DNA from: SHWB01 sp050246875
GTDB lineage: Bacteria; Pseudomonadota; Alphaproteobacteria; UBA6615
Assembly: GCA_050246875.1 (NCBI GenBank)
Contig: JBFWVF010000004.1
Coordinates: forward strand, 1-64,000
Length of the DNA: 64,000 nt
Direction: 5' to 3'
A program made the position numbers and the translations under genes. The notes below the pieces were generated by a model, which was given only the letters and a program-made list of their open reading frames with translations, did not search any database and had not been told where the DNA came from. Of this stretch, positions 8,643 to 17,025 are shown in pieces. Every line of letters begins with the position of its first letter. Position 1 is the stretch's first letter.

Positions 8643-9293
8643 TCAGCCGGCCAGCGCGGCGGCCATGCGCGCGGCACGGCCACGCAGCCCCTGCGGCGCC
8701 GCCTGATCGTCGACCAGCGACTGGTAGAGTTCGCGCGCCGCGGCACGGTCGCCCTGACGCAGTGCCGCCAGCGCGGAAATCTCGCGCGCCGTGAAGCGCC
8801 ACGGACTGGTTTCGGCCGTCAGCGGCGCGACGCGGGCGCGGGTCGCCGTCGGATCCTGGGTCTCGAGGCCCTGCAGCGCCGCCAGCAGCGTCGCGAGGTC
8901 GCGATAGAGCTGCGGCACGCCGCCATCGGCGGCGATGGCGTCGAGCGCCGCGACCGCCTTGGCCGCATCGCCGCCGGCCGCATGCAGGGACGCCTCGCGC
9001 AGCCGCGCCAGCATGGCGTAGCCGGTGCCGCCGTTGGCGGCGAGCGCCTCGAAGGCGGTCAACGCCTCGGCGGTGGCGCCTTCGGTCGCCTGGCGCGCGG
9101 CGACATCGAAGCGGGCGCTGTCGGCGGCGCGCTGGCCGGCCTGCCAGTCCTGCCAGGCGACCGTCGCCGCCGTGGCGACGACGACAAGGGCCGCGGCGGC
9201 GATGATCCAGCGGCCCCAGCGTCGCCACAGTTCGCGGTAGCGGTCTTCGCGAAGATCTTCGTCGACTTCGCGGAAAATCAGGTCGTCGGACAA
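8643..9293 (-). CDS. YfgM-like tetratricopeptide membrane protein
   Basis: The protein (216 residues) has a short cytosolic start, one membrane helix (WIIAAAALVVVATAATVAW, about residues 28-46) and a periplasmic alpha-helical region with TPR-like repeats. In enterobacteria YfgM links SecYEG to periplasmic chaperones. I chose the TTG at 9293 because the product then begins MSDDLIFREVDEDLRE, which matches the usual N-terminus of alphaproteobacterial homologues, and GGGAG lies 7 bases upstream. An upstream in-frame start would add about 48 implausible residues. It is the first gene of the yfgM-bamB-der operon. Confidence 0.85.
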   Translation of the reverse strand: MSDDLIFREVDEDLREDRYRELWRRWGRWIIAAAALVVVATAATVAWQDWQAGQRAADSARFDVAARQATEGATAEALTAFEALAANGGTGYAMLARLREASLHAAGGDAAKAVAALDAIAADGGVPQLYRDLATLLAALQGLETQDPTATRARVAPLTAETSPWRFTAREISALAALRQGDRAAARELYQSLVDDQAAPQGLRGRAARMAAALAG

Positions 9294-9460
9294 AAGGATG
9301 CTCCCGCCGGCACGAGGCGCCAAGGCGGGCCAACTTAGCCTCGCGCCGGTGCCCCGCCAAGCGTTGCGGCCCGTTCGCCCGTTGCCGGCGCAAGCTTTCG
9401 TTAACGGGCCGGCGCCATCCTGCCCGAAACGGGCCATGTCCTGCTGGAGGTTCGACGGCG

Positions 9461-9814
9461 ATGAGGCCGGGTTTCAACGTCACGACTGCCTTCCGGCGCG
9501 CCGGAAGGCCGGCCTTGCTCGCGGCGCTGGCGCTGGGCCTCGGCGGCTGTGCCGAGGTCGCGACCATGGCGGCCGTGAACGCCGCCAACGCCGTCGCCTA
9601 CGATGGCAGCGGGCAGACGCTGGGCGACCGGCTGATGTCGTGGACGACCGACCGGGACTGCAACATGGAGGCCTTCCGCGCCGGCCAGCCCTGGTGTCGC
9701 CCCAAGGCCACGGCCGTCGAGGAGACCCCGGTCTGCTACCGCTCGATCGGCCGCGTGACCTGCTACACCGAGCCGAACCCCAACGAAACCGCCTCGCGCC
9801 GCATGCCGGAATAG
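9461..9814 (+). CDS. Small cysteine-containing lipoprotein
   Basis: This 117-residue protein has a positively charged N-terminus, a hydrophobic stretch (ALLAALALGLGGC) and a lipobox LGGC, so lipidation near residue 30 is predicted. The mature part carries four cysteines (DRDCNMEAF, PWCRP, PVCYRSIGRVTCYTEP) that could form two disulfides in the periplasm. The family is not recognised beyond resemblance to short alphaproteobacterial lipoproteins. The ATG follows TGGAGG at about 10 bases. It diverges from the yfgM operon across a 167-bp gap that should hold both promoters. Confidence 0.7.
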   Translation: MRPGFNVTTAFRRAGRPALLAALALGLGGCAEVATMAAVNAANAVAYDGSGQTLGDRLMSWTTDRDCNMEAFRAGQPWCRPKATAVEETPVCYRSIGRVTCYTEPNPNETASRRMPE

Positions 9815-9929
9815 GGCCGGCCGACCGGCCGATTGCTGGACTCGCCCCGGGAAATCGGGAAAGATTGCCGGTGTGACGGGTCGATGACCGGCGGTTCCGG
9901 TCGCTCTGGTGCGGAGTGCGCTGGCCCAG

Positions 9930-10268
9930 ATGGCTTCGGTTCATCGTCTCGACAAGCCCCGGGCGGCCCCCGGGCGCGTCACCTTCAGCAGGGCCGAACT
10001 GCGCACCCTGCTCGACGAGTACAGCCGGCGCGTCGCCGCCGGCGAGTGGCGCGACTACGCCATCGACTACCGCCCCGACCGGGCCGTGTTCTCGATGTTC
10101 CGCCACACGGCGGAGTTCCCGCTTTACATGGTCGAGAAGGTCGTCGGGCGCGACGCCAAACCGCTGTGGCGGCTGCTGCGCGGCCGCGAGAAGCTGCGCC
10201 AGGGGCGCAACCTGCCCGACATCCTCGCCGCCATCGAACGCCGTCCCAGGCTCGTCACGCTGTTCTGA
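9930..10268 (+). CDS. DUF2794 family protein
   Basis: The product (112 residues from ATG 9930) matches my recollection of DUF2794, a small alphaproteobacterial family: RVTFSRAELRTLLDEYSRRV, then AAGEWRDYAIDYRPDRAVFS and a PLYMVEK segment. Its function is unknown; there is no signal or membrane segment, so it is presumably cytosolic. A GTG at 9909 would add seven residues; the ATG was preferred, though neither start has an ideal ribosome-binding site. The adjacent small genes are all uncharacterised and give no functional clue. Confidence 0.78.
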   Translation: MASVHRLDKPRAAPGRVTFSRAELRTLLDEYSRRVAAGEWRDYAIDYRPDRAVFSMFRHTAEFPLYMVEKVVGRDAKPLWRLLRGREKLRQGRNLPDILAAIERRPRLVTLF

Positions 10269-10364
10269 GCGATGTCCGCCGGCGGCGGGACCGCCCGCCG
10301 GGTGCTTGCACGGGCAGAATGTTCCTGTTATGTTCCTTCGTCCTGACAAGGCAGGACGACGACG

Positions 10365-10643
10365 ATGGCGGGGCTCAAGAGGACGCTGCAGGCGCACGCC
10401 GAGCGGCGGTTGCAGGCAACGACGCTGGGCGATCTCGTCGCCCGCAGCATCGGCGTTTTCTGCTGGTGCAACCGGTGCACGCACCACGCCACCCTCGCGG
10501 CCGCGACCCTGTCCGCACAACTCGGTCCGCATTTTCCGGTGCCGGAGGTCGGCGGCAAGCTGCGCTGCAGCGGCTGCGGCGCGCGCGACGTGGCGACCCG
10601 GCCGGAATGGCCTTCCATCGGGCCGGTGACGCAATACGGCTGA
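10365..10643 (+). CDS. Small zinc-ribbon-like protein with paired CxxC motifs
   Basis: The 92-residue protein has CWCNRCTHHA near residue 33 and LRCSGCGARD near residue 68. These are two CxxC-type knuckles spaced like a treble-clef or zinc-ribbon fold. The intervening segment (LGPHFPVPEVGGK) resembles a group of short alphaproteobacterial proteins of unknown function. Zinc binding is inferred from the cysteines only. There is no transmembrane segment. The start ATG has weak upstream signals, so the first 20 residues are uncertain. Confidence 0.7.
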   Translation: MAGLKRTLQAHAERRLQATTLGDLVARSIGVFCWCNRCTHHATLAAATLSAQLGPHFPVPEVGGKLRCSGCGARDVATRPEWPSIGPVTQYG

Positions 10644-10827
10644 GCGGCCGGCGGAGCGTCGCGGGACGCCGCGCGCCCGGCGAACCATCGCATTTTACTA
10701 AAGTCTTCCTCGCATTGGATTCGATACGCCTTGCCGCCCGCCGCGCGCGGTGCCCAGAGTGTAGCGTGCCCTTTTTGCCCACCATCGCGCCGTCCGTACC
10801 CTTTCGCGACGGCCGTCGGAGCCCCGG

Positions 10828-11106
10828 ATGGACCCGCTGGTCCGCATCGCCGCCCCCGTTGAACCGCGCCGCCCGGCGCCGCGGACGGGCGTGCGCGCGG
10901 CGGCGGCGGTGAGCGCCGTCGCCGGGATCGAGCGGCGCGGCGACGACAACGAGGCGGCGATGCCGGACTATCGCAGGGCGGAGCCGGCCGTTCGCCTCGA
11001 CCTCAGCCCGGATGCCGGGCCTCCGCCGGAAACACCGGCCGAGGCGAACGATGCCGGCGAGGCGCCGCCGACGCGGCCCGGCGCCCTGGTCGACCGGCTG
11101 GCCTGA
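10828..11106 (+). CDS. Hypothetical small protein, proline/alanine/arginine-rich
   Basis: A 92-codon frame with GGAG six bases before its ATG encodes a proline-, alanine- and glutamate-rich product that looks disordered. No domain is recognised. The frame is supported mainly by the ribosome-binding site and by filling an otherwise empty gap before the DUF1343 gene. It could be a spurious frame in GC-rich DNA, so it is reported with caution. Confidence 0.42.
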   Translation: MDPLVRIAAPVEPRRPAPRTGVRAAAAVSAVAGIERRGDDNEAAMPDYRRAEPAVRLDLSPDAGPPPETPAEANDAGEAPPTRPGALVDRLA

Positions 11107-11168
11107 CGGCGCGCCGCCGGGCGGCTAAGCTGCCCGCCGCGCGACCGCCGCACGGAGCCCGTCCACCC

Positions 11169-12329
11169 TTGTCCCGCCCGTCCGGCGCCCTGTCGGGCCT
11201 CGACCGCCTGCTCGCCGACCGCACGGCCCTCGCCCGGCTTGCCGCCGCGCGGGTCGGCCTGCTGAGCAACGATGCCTGCCGCACGGCCGGCGGCGTTCCC
11301 GCCGCCGTGGCCCTGGCCCGTGCCCTGCCGGCCGGCGCCGGAGCGGGGCTGCGGCACCTGTTCGCCCCGGAGCACGGGCCGCGCGCCGCCGCCGCCGCGG
11401 GCGAGGCGGTCGACGATACGACCGACGGCGCGACCGGCCTGCCCGTCGCCAGCCTCTACGGGCCGCGCCGCGCGCCGCCCGCCGCGGCGCTGGCCGCGAT
11501 CGACGTCCTCGTCATCGACCTGCGCGACGTCGGGGTGCGCTGCTACACCTACGCGGCGACGGCGGCGCTGGCGGCGCAGGCCGCGCTGGCGGCCGGGCGC
11601 GAAGTCGTCATCTGCGACCGTGCCAACCCGCAGGGCCCGGCCGTGGCCGGCCCGGCGCGGGCGGCCGGGCTCGCTTCCTTCCTCGCCTTCTTCGACGTGC
11701 CCTTCGTGCATGGCCGCACGCTCGCCGGACTGGTGACGGCAAGCCTGCCGGACGGCGCGCGCGTGACGGTCATGCCGGCCGGGCCCGGGGCGCCCGGCGC
11801 CGACCACGTGCCGCCCTCGCCGGCGCTGGCGACGCGCGCGGCGCTGGCCCTCTACCCGGGCCTCGTGCTGCTCGAGGCGACCAATGTCTGCGAGGGCCGC
11901 GGCACGCCCCTGCCCTTCGAGATCGCCGCCGCGCCGTGGCTCGACGGCGCGGCGCTGGCGCAGGCGGCGCACGGCTGGCCGGAGGCGGTGCCGGCGCAGG
12001 CGATCGAGATCGTGCCGCATTCCGGCCCCTGGGCCGGCCAGCGCTGCGGCGGCGTGCGCTTCGGGTCGCCCGGATGCGACGCCGCCGGCGTCTTCGCCTT
12101 CGGCGCGCGCCTGCTCGACTGGCTCGCCCGCCAGCCCGGCTTCCGCTGGCGCGACGGCGCCCTGCCCGGCGGCGCCCGTCCCGGCGGTGACAGCGCACCG
12201 CGCAGCGTGCCGGCGATCGACGTGCTGCTCGGCGACGCCGCCTTGCGCCGGGCGATCGAGACCGGCGGGGACATCGACGTCCTCCTCACGCGCTGGCGTC
12301 AGGACGCGAGCGGCGTGCCCTCGACATAG
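11169..12329 (+). CDS. namZ: DUF1343 protein, NamZ-like exo-beta-N-acetylmuramidase
   Basis: The 386-residue protein has DUF1343 hallmarks: RVGLLSNDACRT, LRHLFAPEHGPR, TGLPVASLYGPRR, DVLVIDLRDVGVRCYTY, and later a NVCEGRGTP segment. The Bacillus subtilis member NamZ removes MurNAc from the non-reducing end of peptidoglycan fragments. Here the gene sits beside nagA, an amino-sugar kinase and murQ, which fits a muropeptide-sugar role. Unlike NamZ proteins with a signal peptide, this one has no secretion signal from its TTG start, so it may act in the cytosol. GGAG lies 11 bases upstream of the TTG. Its 3' end overlaps the convergent nagA by 31 bp. Confidence 0.85.
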   Translation: MSRPSGALSGLDRLLADRTALARLAAARVGLLSNDACRTAGGVPAAVALARALPAGAGAGLRHLFAPEHGPRAAAAAGEAVDDTTDGATGLPVASLYGPRRAPPAAALAAIDVLVIDLRDVGVRCYTYAATAALAAQAALAAGREVVICDRANPQGPAVAGPARAAGLASFLAFFDVPFVHGRTLAGLVTASLPDGARVTVMPAGPGAPGADHVPPSPALATRAALALYPGLVLLEATNVCEGRGTPLPFEIAAAPWLDGAALAQAAHGWPEAVPAQAIEIVPHSGPWAGQRCGGVRFGSPGCDAAGVFAFGARLLDWLARQPGFRWRDGALPGGARPGGDSAPRSVPAIDVLLGDAALRRAIETGGDIDVLLTRWRQDASGVPST

Positions 12330-13390
12330 ACCGCGCACACCGTCAGCGCCGGCTCCAGCACGACGAGATCGGCGAAGGCGCCCGGGGCGATCCGCCCGCG
12401 CTCCGCCAGGCCGAGCAGGTCGGCGGGAAACGTCGAGACGCGCCGCACCGCGTCGGCGAGGTCGAGGCCGAGACCGACGAGCACGGCGAGCGCCCGGTCC
12501 ATCGTCAGGGCGCTGCCGGCGAGCGTGCCGTCCGGCAGGAACACCGCGTCGCCGCGCTTGGCGACGGTGTGGCGGCCGAGCGGGTACTCGCCATCCGGCA
12601 TGCCGGCGGCGGCCGTCGCGTCGGTCGTCGCGTAGAGACGCGGCACGGCGCGCAGGGCGGCGCGCAGGGCCCCGGCATGGACGTGGACGAGATCGGGAAT
12701 GACCGCGGCATACTCGGCCGCGGCCAGCGCCGCGCCGACCGCGCCCGGCGCACGGTGGTCGAGCCGCGTCATGGCGTTGAACAGATGGGTGAAGGAGCGC
12801 GCGCCCGCCGCGAGGGCGCCGAGGCAGGTGTCGTAGTCGGCCTCGGTATGGCCGATCTGCACGACGATACCGGCGGCGGCGAGACGGCGCGTCAGCGCGA
12901 AGCCGGCATCGAGCTCCGGCGCCAGGGTGACGAGCCGGAGCGGCGCGGCGGCGGCGATGCGGTCGACCAGCGCCGCGTCCGGTGCCTGCGGGAAGGGTGG
13001 CTGGGCGCCCAGCCGCGCCGGGTTGAGGAAGGGGCCCTCGAGATGCAGGCCAAGCACGCGCGCCTCGCCGGGCCGCCGTGCTGCCGCGACACGGCCGACG
13101 CCCGCGGCCGCGGCGAGGAGGTCGGCCGGCGGCGCGGTGACGGCGGCGGCGAGCAACGACGTCGTGCCGTGGCGCGCGTGCAGGCGCGCGGCGGCGCGCA
13201 CGCCGTCCTCGCCCGCCATCGTGTCGCCGCCGCCGCCGCCGGGCACGTGCAGGTCGACGAAGCCGGGCACGATGCGTGGCGCGTCGTCCGCTACCGGCGA
13301 CGGCTCGATCGCGTGCACACGGGTGTCGAAGACGACGCGGCCGGCGCGCCAGCCCTCGGGCGTCAGGACATGGCCGGCGAGTTCGTTCAT
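12299..13390 (-). CDS. nagA: N-acetylglucosamine-6-phosphate deacetylase NagA
   Basis: NagA converts GlcNAc-6-P to GlcN-6-P plus acetate. The 363-residue product shows the amidohydrolase pattern of the family: PGFVDLHVPGGGGGD, HLEGPFLNP (metal Glu), VQIGHTEAD and SFTHLFNAM (metal His residues), and YATTDATAAAG (catalytic Asp). Its ATG overlaps the stop of the upstream kinase in an ATGA junction, giving a kinase-nagA operon on the minus strand. Its end overlaps the end of namZ by 31 bp. With MurQ producing GlcNAc-6-P, NagA is the next step in MurNAc catabolism. Confidence 0.94.
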   Translation of the reverse strand: MNELAGHVLTPEGWRAGRVVFDTRVHAIEPSPVADDAPRIVPGFVDLHVPGGGGGDTMAGEDGVRAAARLHARHGTTSLLAAAVTAPPADLLAAAAGVGRVAAARRPGEARVLGLHLEGPFLNPARLGAQPPFPQAPDAALVDRIAAAAPLRLVTLAPELDAGFALTRRLAAAGIVVQIGHTEADYDTCLGALAAGARSFTHLFNAMTRLDHRAPGAVGAALAAAEYAAVIPDLVHVHAGALRAALRAVPRLYATTDATAAAGMPDGEYPLGRHTVAKRGDAVFLPDGTLAGSALTMDRALAVLVGLGLDLADAVRRVSTFPADLLGLAERGRIAPGAFADLVVLEPALTVCAVYVEGTPLAS

Positions 13391-14280
13391 GACGCGGTGA
13401 CGATGTTTTCGGGCGGCGCCGACCCGCGCGCCAGCAGCAGGGCCCCGGCCAGCGCGTCGCCCCGCGGTGTCGCCAGCCGCGCCGCGAAGCCGTGCGGCAG
13501 GAACGGTCGCAACGGCGCGGCGATGCCGCCGACCAGCGCCAGCGGCGCCTCGCCGAGCGGGTCGAGCATCGTTGCCAGCGCCGCCAGCGCGTTGCCGGCC
13601 TCCTGCGCCAGCGCCACCGCGTCGACGTCGCCCGCCGCCGCCGCGGCGAGGACCAGCGGCGCCAGCGTCGCGAAGCGCGTCGACGAGGCGCCGTGCAGCC
13701 AGTCGAGCGCCGCGCCGCGCGAGCCGCCGAGGGCATCCCAGACCGCGCGGTCGAGCGCCGACGGCGCGCCGCTGTCGACGCCGACGAGGGCCTGCCCGAC
13801 GGCCGCCAGTCCCAGTCGGGCGCCGCTGCCGCCGTCGCCCGCCGGGAAACCCCAGCCGCCGGCGAGACGGCCGCTGCCGTCGCCGCGCAGGCGATAGCCG
13901 ACGCTGCCCGTGCCGGCGATCAGCACGCAGCCGGGCGCGCCGCCGTGGGCGCCGAGGCAGGCCGTGTGGGCATCGGTCGCCAGCGTGACCCGCGCGAAGG
14001 GCGGCGCCGCGGCGAGGAAGGCGTCGCGCAGGGCGGGATTGTTGGCGCCGGCGAGGCCGAGTCCGATGCCGACCCGCGCGGGCGACAGCTCGGCGAGGCC
14101 GGCCTCGGCCCGCAGGCACTCGCAGGCGGCGGCGATGTCGCGCCAGGCGCCGGGCCCCCGCAGGGTCAGGCTGGTCGGCCCGGTCTCGACGCGCGCCAGC
14201 CGGGTGCCGTCGGCGGCGGCCAGCAGCAGGCGCGTGCCCGTCGCCCCGCCGTCGACCGCCACGTGATAGGCCTCAGCCAT
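13387..14280 (-). CDS. BadF/BadG/BcrA/BcrD-type N-acetylglucosamine (or MurNAc) kinase
   Basis: This 297-residue sugar kinase has the ASKHA fold: the phosphate-1 motif VAVDGGATGTRLLL at the start, LATDAHTA, the phosphate-2 motif IAGTGSVGY near residue 122, and GGWGFPAGDGGSG. The family includes GlcNAc kinases and the dual GlcNAc/MurNAc kinase MurK of Clostridium. Here a MurNAc-6-P etherase gene is divergent 58 bp away, so phosphorylation of MurNAc, GlcNAc or both is inferred; sequence alone does not decide. It is co-transcribed with nagA through a 4-bp overlap. Confidence 0.88.
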   Translation of the reverse strand: MAEAYHVAVDGGATGTRLLLAAADGTRLARVETGPTSLTLRGPGAWRDIAAACECLRAEAGLAELSPARVGIGLGLAGANNPALRDAFLAAAPPFARVTLATDAHTACLGAHGGAPGCVLIAGTGSVGYRLRGDGSGRLAGGWGFPAGDGGSGARLGLAAVGQALVGVDSGAPSALDRAVWDALGGSRGAALDWLHGASSTRFATLAPLVLAAAAAGDVDAVALAQEAGNALAALATMLDPLGEAPLALVGGIAAPLRPFLPHGFAARLATPRGDALAGALLLARGSAPPENIVTAS

Positions 14281-14338
14281 CGCTTTTCCCGGCGCGCATG
14301 GCCTTAGTTATGCTGGCGGCCTCGCGCCGGAGCAAACG

Positions 14339-15235
14339 ATGGCCACCGAATCCTTCGATCCCCGCTTCCGCGGCCTCGACGCCCGCGACGACGCCGAGGT
14401 GCTGGCCACCCTGCTGGCGGCGCAGGGCGACGCGCTGGCCAGCGTCGGCGCCGCCGCCCCGGCCATCGCCGCCGCCGCGCGGGCGGTCGCGGCGACGCTG
14501 GCGCGCGGCACCGGCCGGCTGGTCTATGCCGGGGCGGGCACCTCGGCCCGGCTGGGCGTGCAGGACGGGGTGGAGCTGGTGCCGACCTTCGGCTGGCCGC
14601 GCGACCGCCTGGCCTTCCTCGTCGCCGGCGGCATGGCGGCGCTGACGGTCGCCGTCGAGGGCGCCGAGGACGACGCCGCCGCGGCGGCCCGCGACGCCCG
14701 CCGCCTCGACCTCGGGCCCGCCGACGTGGCGATCGTGCTGTCGGCCTCCGGGCGGACGCCCTATGCCGTGGCGGCCTGCGCCGCGGCGCGCGCGGCCGGG
14801 GCGCTGACCGTCGCCTTCGCCAACAATGCCGGCGCGCCGCTGCTCGCCGCCGCCGCCCACGGCATCCTGCTCGACAGCGGCGCCGAGCCGGTCGCCGGCT
14901 CGACGCGCATGGGCGCCGGCACGGCGCAGAAGGTCGCGCTGAACATACTGTCGACACTCGCCATGACGCGGATGGGACGCGTCTACGACGGGTTGATGGT
15001 CGACATGGTGGCGACGAACGACAAGCTGCGGCAGCGCGCCCGCCGCATGGTCGCCGCCATCTCCGGCGTCGAGGAGGAGGCGGCGGCGGCCGCGCTGGAG
15101 GCGGCGGGAGGGCATGTGAAAACGGCGGCGCTGGTGGCGCACGGCGTGCCGGCGGAAGCCGCCCGGCTGCTGCTCGACGACACCGGCGGCGACCTGCGCG
15201 CGGCGCTGGCCCGGCTGCCGGAGCGCCGCGGCTAG
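14339..15235 (+). CDS. murQ: N-acetylmuramic acid 6-phosphate etherase MurQ
   Basis: MurQ cleaves the D-lactyl ether of MurNAc-6-P, giving GlcNAc-6-P and lactate. The 298-residue SIS-domain protein carries GAGTSARLG near residue 65, Glu79 in GVELVPTFG and Glu110 in EGAEDD. Their spacing of 31 equals that of the catalytic Glu83/Glu114 pair of E. coli MurQ. The SSGRT-like phosphate motif is LSASGRTPY, and the C-terminus has the helical GHVKTAALV region. It is transcribed divergently from the kinase-nagA pair; a GGAG lies before the ATG. Its TAG stop shares the palindrome CTAG with the convergent dusA stop. Confidence 0.94.
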   Translation: MATESFDPRFRGLDARDDAEVLATLLAAQGDALASVGAAAPAIAAAARAVAATLARGTGRLVYAGAGTSARLGVQDGVELVPTFGWPRDRLAFLVAGGMAALTVAVEGAEDDAAAAARDARRLDLGPADVAIVLSASGRTPYAVAACAAARAAGALTVAFANNAGAPLLAAAAHGILLDSGAEPVAGSTRMGAGTAQKVALNILSTLAMTRMGRVYDGLMVDMVATNDKLRQRARRMVAAISGVEEEAAAAALEAAGGHVKTAALVAHGVPAEAARLLLDDTGGDLRAALARLPERRG

Positions 15236-16263
15236 GCGGCGCGGGCCGCGGGCGCGCGCGTGACCAGCCCCGCCGCCCCGGCGAGCAGGCGGATCGCCTC
15301 GTCCGGCGTGCCGGCGAAGCCCGGCGCCGACTCCGACAGGCAGCGCCGCCAGGCGCGGGCGCCGGGCAGGCCATTGAAGAGGCCGAGGAGCGGCTTCGCC
15401 AATGGCATCAGCGGCACCCGCCTCGTCATTTCCTGCCATACGTAAGGCAATACGCGCTCGAGCAGTTCGTGACGGTCGGCGGGCGCGCCCCCCTCCCCCC
15501 ACAGGCGTAGGTCGGCGGCGGCAAGCAGCCACGGGTCGTCGCAGACGGCGCGCCCCATCATCACGCCGTCGACATGGGCGAGATGGCGCTCGGCCTCGTC
15601 GAGCGAGCGGATGCCGCCGTTGAGGGTCACGGCGAGACGCGGGAACTCGGCCTTGAGCCGCCACACCAGTTCCGGATGCAATGGCGGCACCTCGCGGTTC
15701 TCGCGCGGCGACAGGCCGGCGAGCCACGCCTTGCGCGCGTGGACGATGACGTGGCCGCAGCCGGCTTCCGCGACGCGGGCGGCGAAGCCCGACAGCGTCT
15801 CCCATTCCGGCATGTCGTCGACGGCGAGGCGGCACTTGACCGTCACGGGCACCGGCACGGCGCGCGCCATGGCAGCGACGCAGCGCGCGACGAGGTCCGG
15901 CTCGGCCATCAGGCAGGCGCCGAAGCGGCCAGCCTGCACGCGGTCGGACGGGCAGCCGACATTGAGGTTGATCTCGTCGTAGCCGTAGTCCGCGCCGACG
16001 CGCGCCGCCTCGGCCAGCAGCGCCGGATCGCTGCCGCCGAGCTGCAGGGTCAGCGGCAGTTCGGCCGGATGGAAGCCGAGCAGGCGGTCGCGGTCGCCGT
16101 GACGCACGGCGGCGGCCGTCACCATCTCGGTGTAGAGACGCGTGCGCCGGCTCGCCTGCCGCAGGACGTAGCGGAAGTGGCGGTCGGTCCAGTCCATCAT
16201 CGGCGCCACCGCGAGGCGGCTGGCGGCCGGATGGCCGGCAGGACGGGCGGTCATCGCGGTCAT
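15232..16263 (-). CDS. dusA: tRNA-dihydrouridine synthase DusA
   Basis: DusA reduces U20/U20a in the tRNA D-loop using FMN and NADPH. The 343-residue barrel protein has LAVAPMMDWTDRHFRY, TEMVTAAAV, NLNVGCPSDRVQ (catalytic Cys), VKCRL, HARKAWLAGLSP and NGGIRS. The D(R)HFR and CPS(D)RVQ wording is that of the DusA subgroup. There are two ATGs, at 16263 and 16254, and no strong ribosome-binding site decides between them. The frame stays open upstream but encodes unrelated sequence antisense to the next gene. Its stop overlaps that of murQ. Confidence 0.94.
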   Translation of the reverse strand: MTAMTARPAGHPAASRLAVAPMMDWTDRHFRYVLRQASRRTRLYTEMVTAAAVRHGDRDRLLGFHPAELPLTLQLGGSDPALLAEAARVGADYGYDEINLNVGCPSDRVQAGRFGACLMAEPDLVARCVAAMARAVPVPVTVKCRLAVDDMPEWETLSGFAARVAEAGCGHVIVHARKAWLAGLSPRENREVPPLHPELVWRLKAEFPRLAVTLNGGIRSLDEAERHLAHVDGVMMGRAVCDDPWLLAAADLRLWGEGGAPADRHELLERVLPYVWQEMTRRVPLMPLAKPLLGLFNGLPGARAWRRCLSESAPGFAGTPDEAIRLLAGAAGLVTRAPAARAA

Positions 16264-16316
16264 GGCCGGACAGATACGCCAGCCCGCGGCAGGCGGCAAC
16301 GCCGACGCGCGGCCGC

Positions 16317-16346
16317 TTCTGAACGCCGCGCCGGCAATGCTATCAT
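16317..16346 (+). promoter_or_regulatory. Possible sigma70-type promoter of the secreted protein gene
   Basis: TTCTGA (16317-16322) and TATCAT (16341-16346) are separated by 18 bp and lie 53 bp upstream of the ATG of the secreted protein. The -10 matches five of six positions and the -35 only three, so this is a moderate prediction from sequence alone. Confidence 0.35.
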
Positions 16347-16398
16347 GTGTCGACGCGATGGCGGGCGGCCGCCGCGGCACCAACGCTGGAGACCGGCC

Positions 16399-16848
16399 AT
16401 GCTGCGTGCGTGGATGTTCGCCCTGTGTGCCCTGCTGCTGCCCGCCGCGACGGCGGCGCAGGACTTCTCCTACATCCGTGTCGACGGCACCTGGAACTGC
16501 CTGTGGATCGACCCGTCGCGCGGCTACATCTACGAGTGCTCGATGACCCTGGTGCAGACCAAATCGAATTCGATCGAGGGCAACATCGCCTGGACGCTGG
16601 TGCGCTCGCCGAAGCCGGAAGACACCGAGCGCCTCGGCACCGGCGCCGTCGAGTTCGTGCGCGGCGTGATGGACCCGAAGACCGGGCGGATCAACTTCAA
16701 GGGCTACGACAAGGAAGATCCCGTCGGCGTCATCGGCCTCGACGACTACAAGCTGGAGGTTTCCGAAAGCGGCACCTGGATGTTCGGCCCGACGGCCACC
16801 AACGGTGCCGGCACCGGCCGGTTCACGGCCTTCCGCCGCTTCTGGTAG
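16399..16848 (+). CDS. Small secreted protein of unknown function
   Basis: The 149-residue product begins with a clear Sec signal (MLRAWMFALCALLLPAATAAQ, cleavage predicted after residue 20). The mature part of about 128 residues is rich in aromatic residues and beta-prone (FSYIRVDGTWNCLWIDPSRGY, then ESGTWMFGPTATNG) with two cysteines that could pair. It resembles alphaproteobacterial secreted proteins that I cannot assign to a family. The ATG follows GGAGACCGGCC. A possible promoter, TTCTGA-18-TATCAT, lies at 16317-16346. Confidence 0.78.
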   Translation: MLRAWMFALCALLLPAATAAQDFSYIRVDGTWNCLWIDPSRGYIYECSMTLVQTKSNSIEGNIAWTLVRSPKPEDTERLGTGAVEFVRGVMDPKTGRINFKGYDKEDPVGVIGLDDYKLEVSESGTWMFGPTATNGAGTGRFTAFRRFW

Positions 16849-16863
16849 CCTGCCCTCTACCAG

Positions 16864-16992
16864 TTCCCTCTCCGCCCTTTGGGGGGAGAGGGTGGCGAGC
16901 AAAGCGAGCCGGGTGAGGTGGGGCAGCGCCACCGGCCGCCAACGCGCTTTCCCTCCTCACCCCTGCCCTCTCCTCCCACGGGAGGAGAGGGG
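16864..16992. repeat. Family A palindromic repeats
   Basis: Two palindromic units, CCCTCTCCGCCCTTTGGGGGGAGAGGG-like and CCCTCTCCTCCCACGGGAGGAGAGGG-like, flank a GGGTGAGGTGGGG tract between the secreted protein and the EamA gene. Each can form a stable hairpin. No gene is supported here. Confidence 0.75.
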
Positions 16993-17025
16993 GAAGACCC
17001 CCGCCACCAGAGAGTTCCCCGTCCC

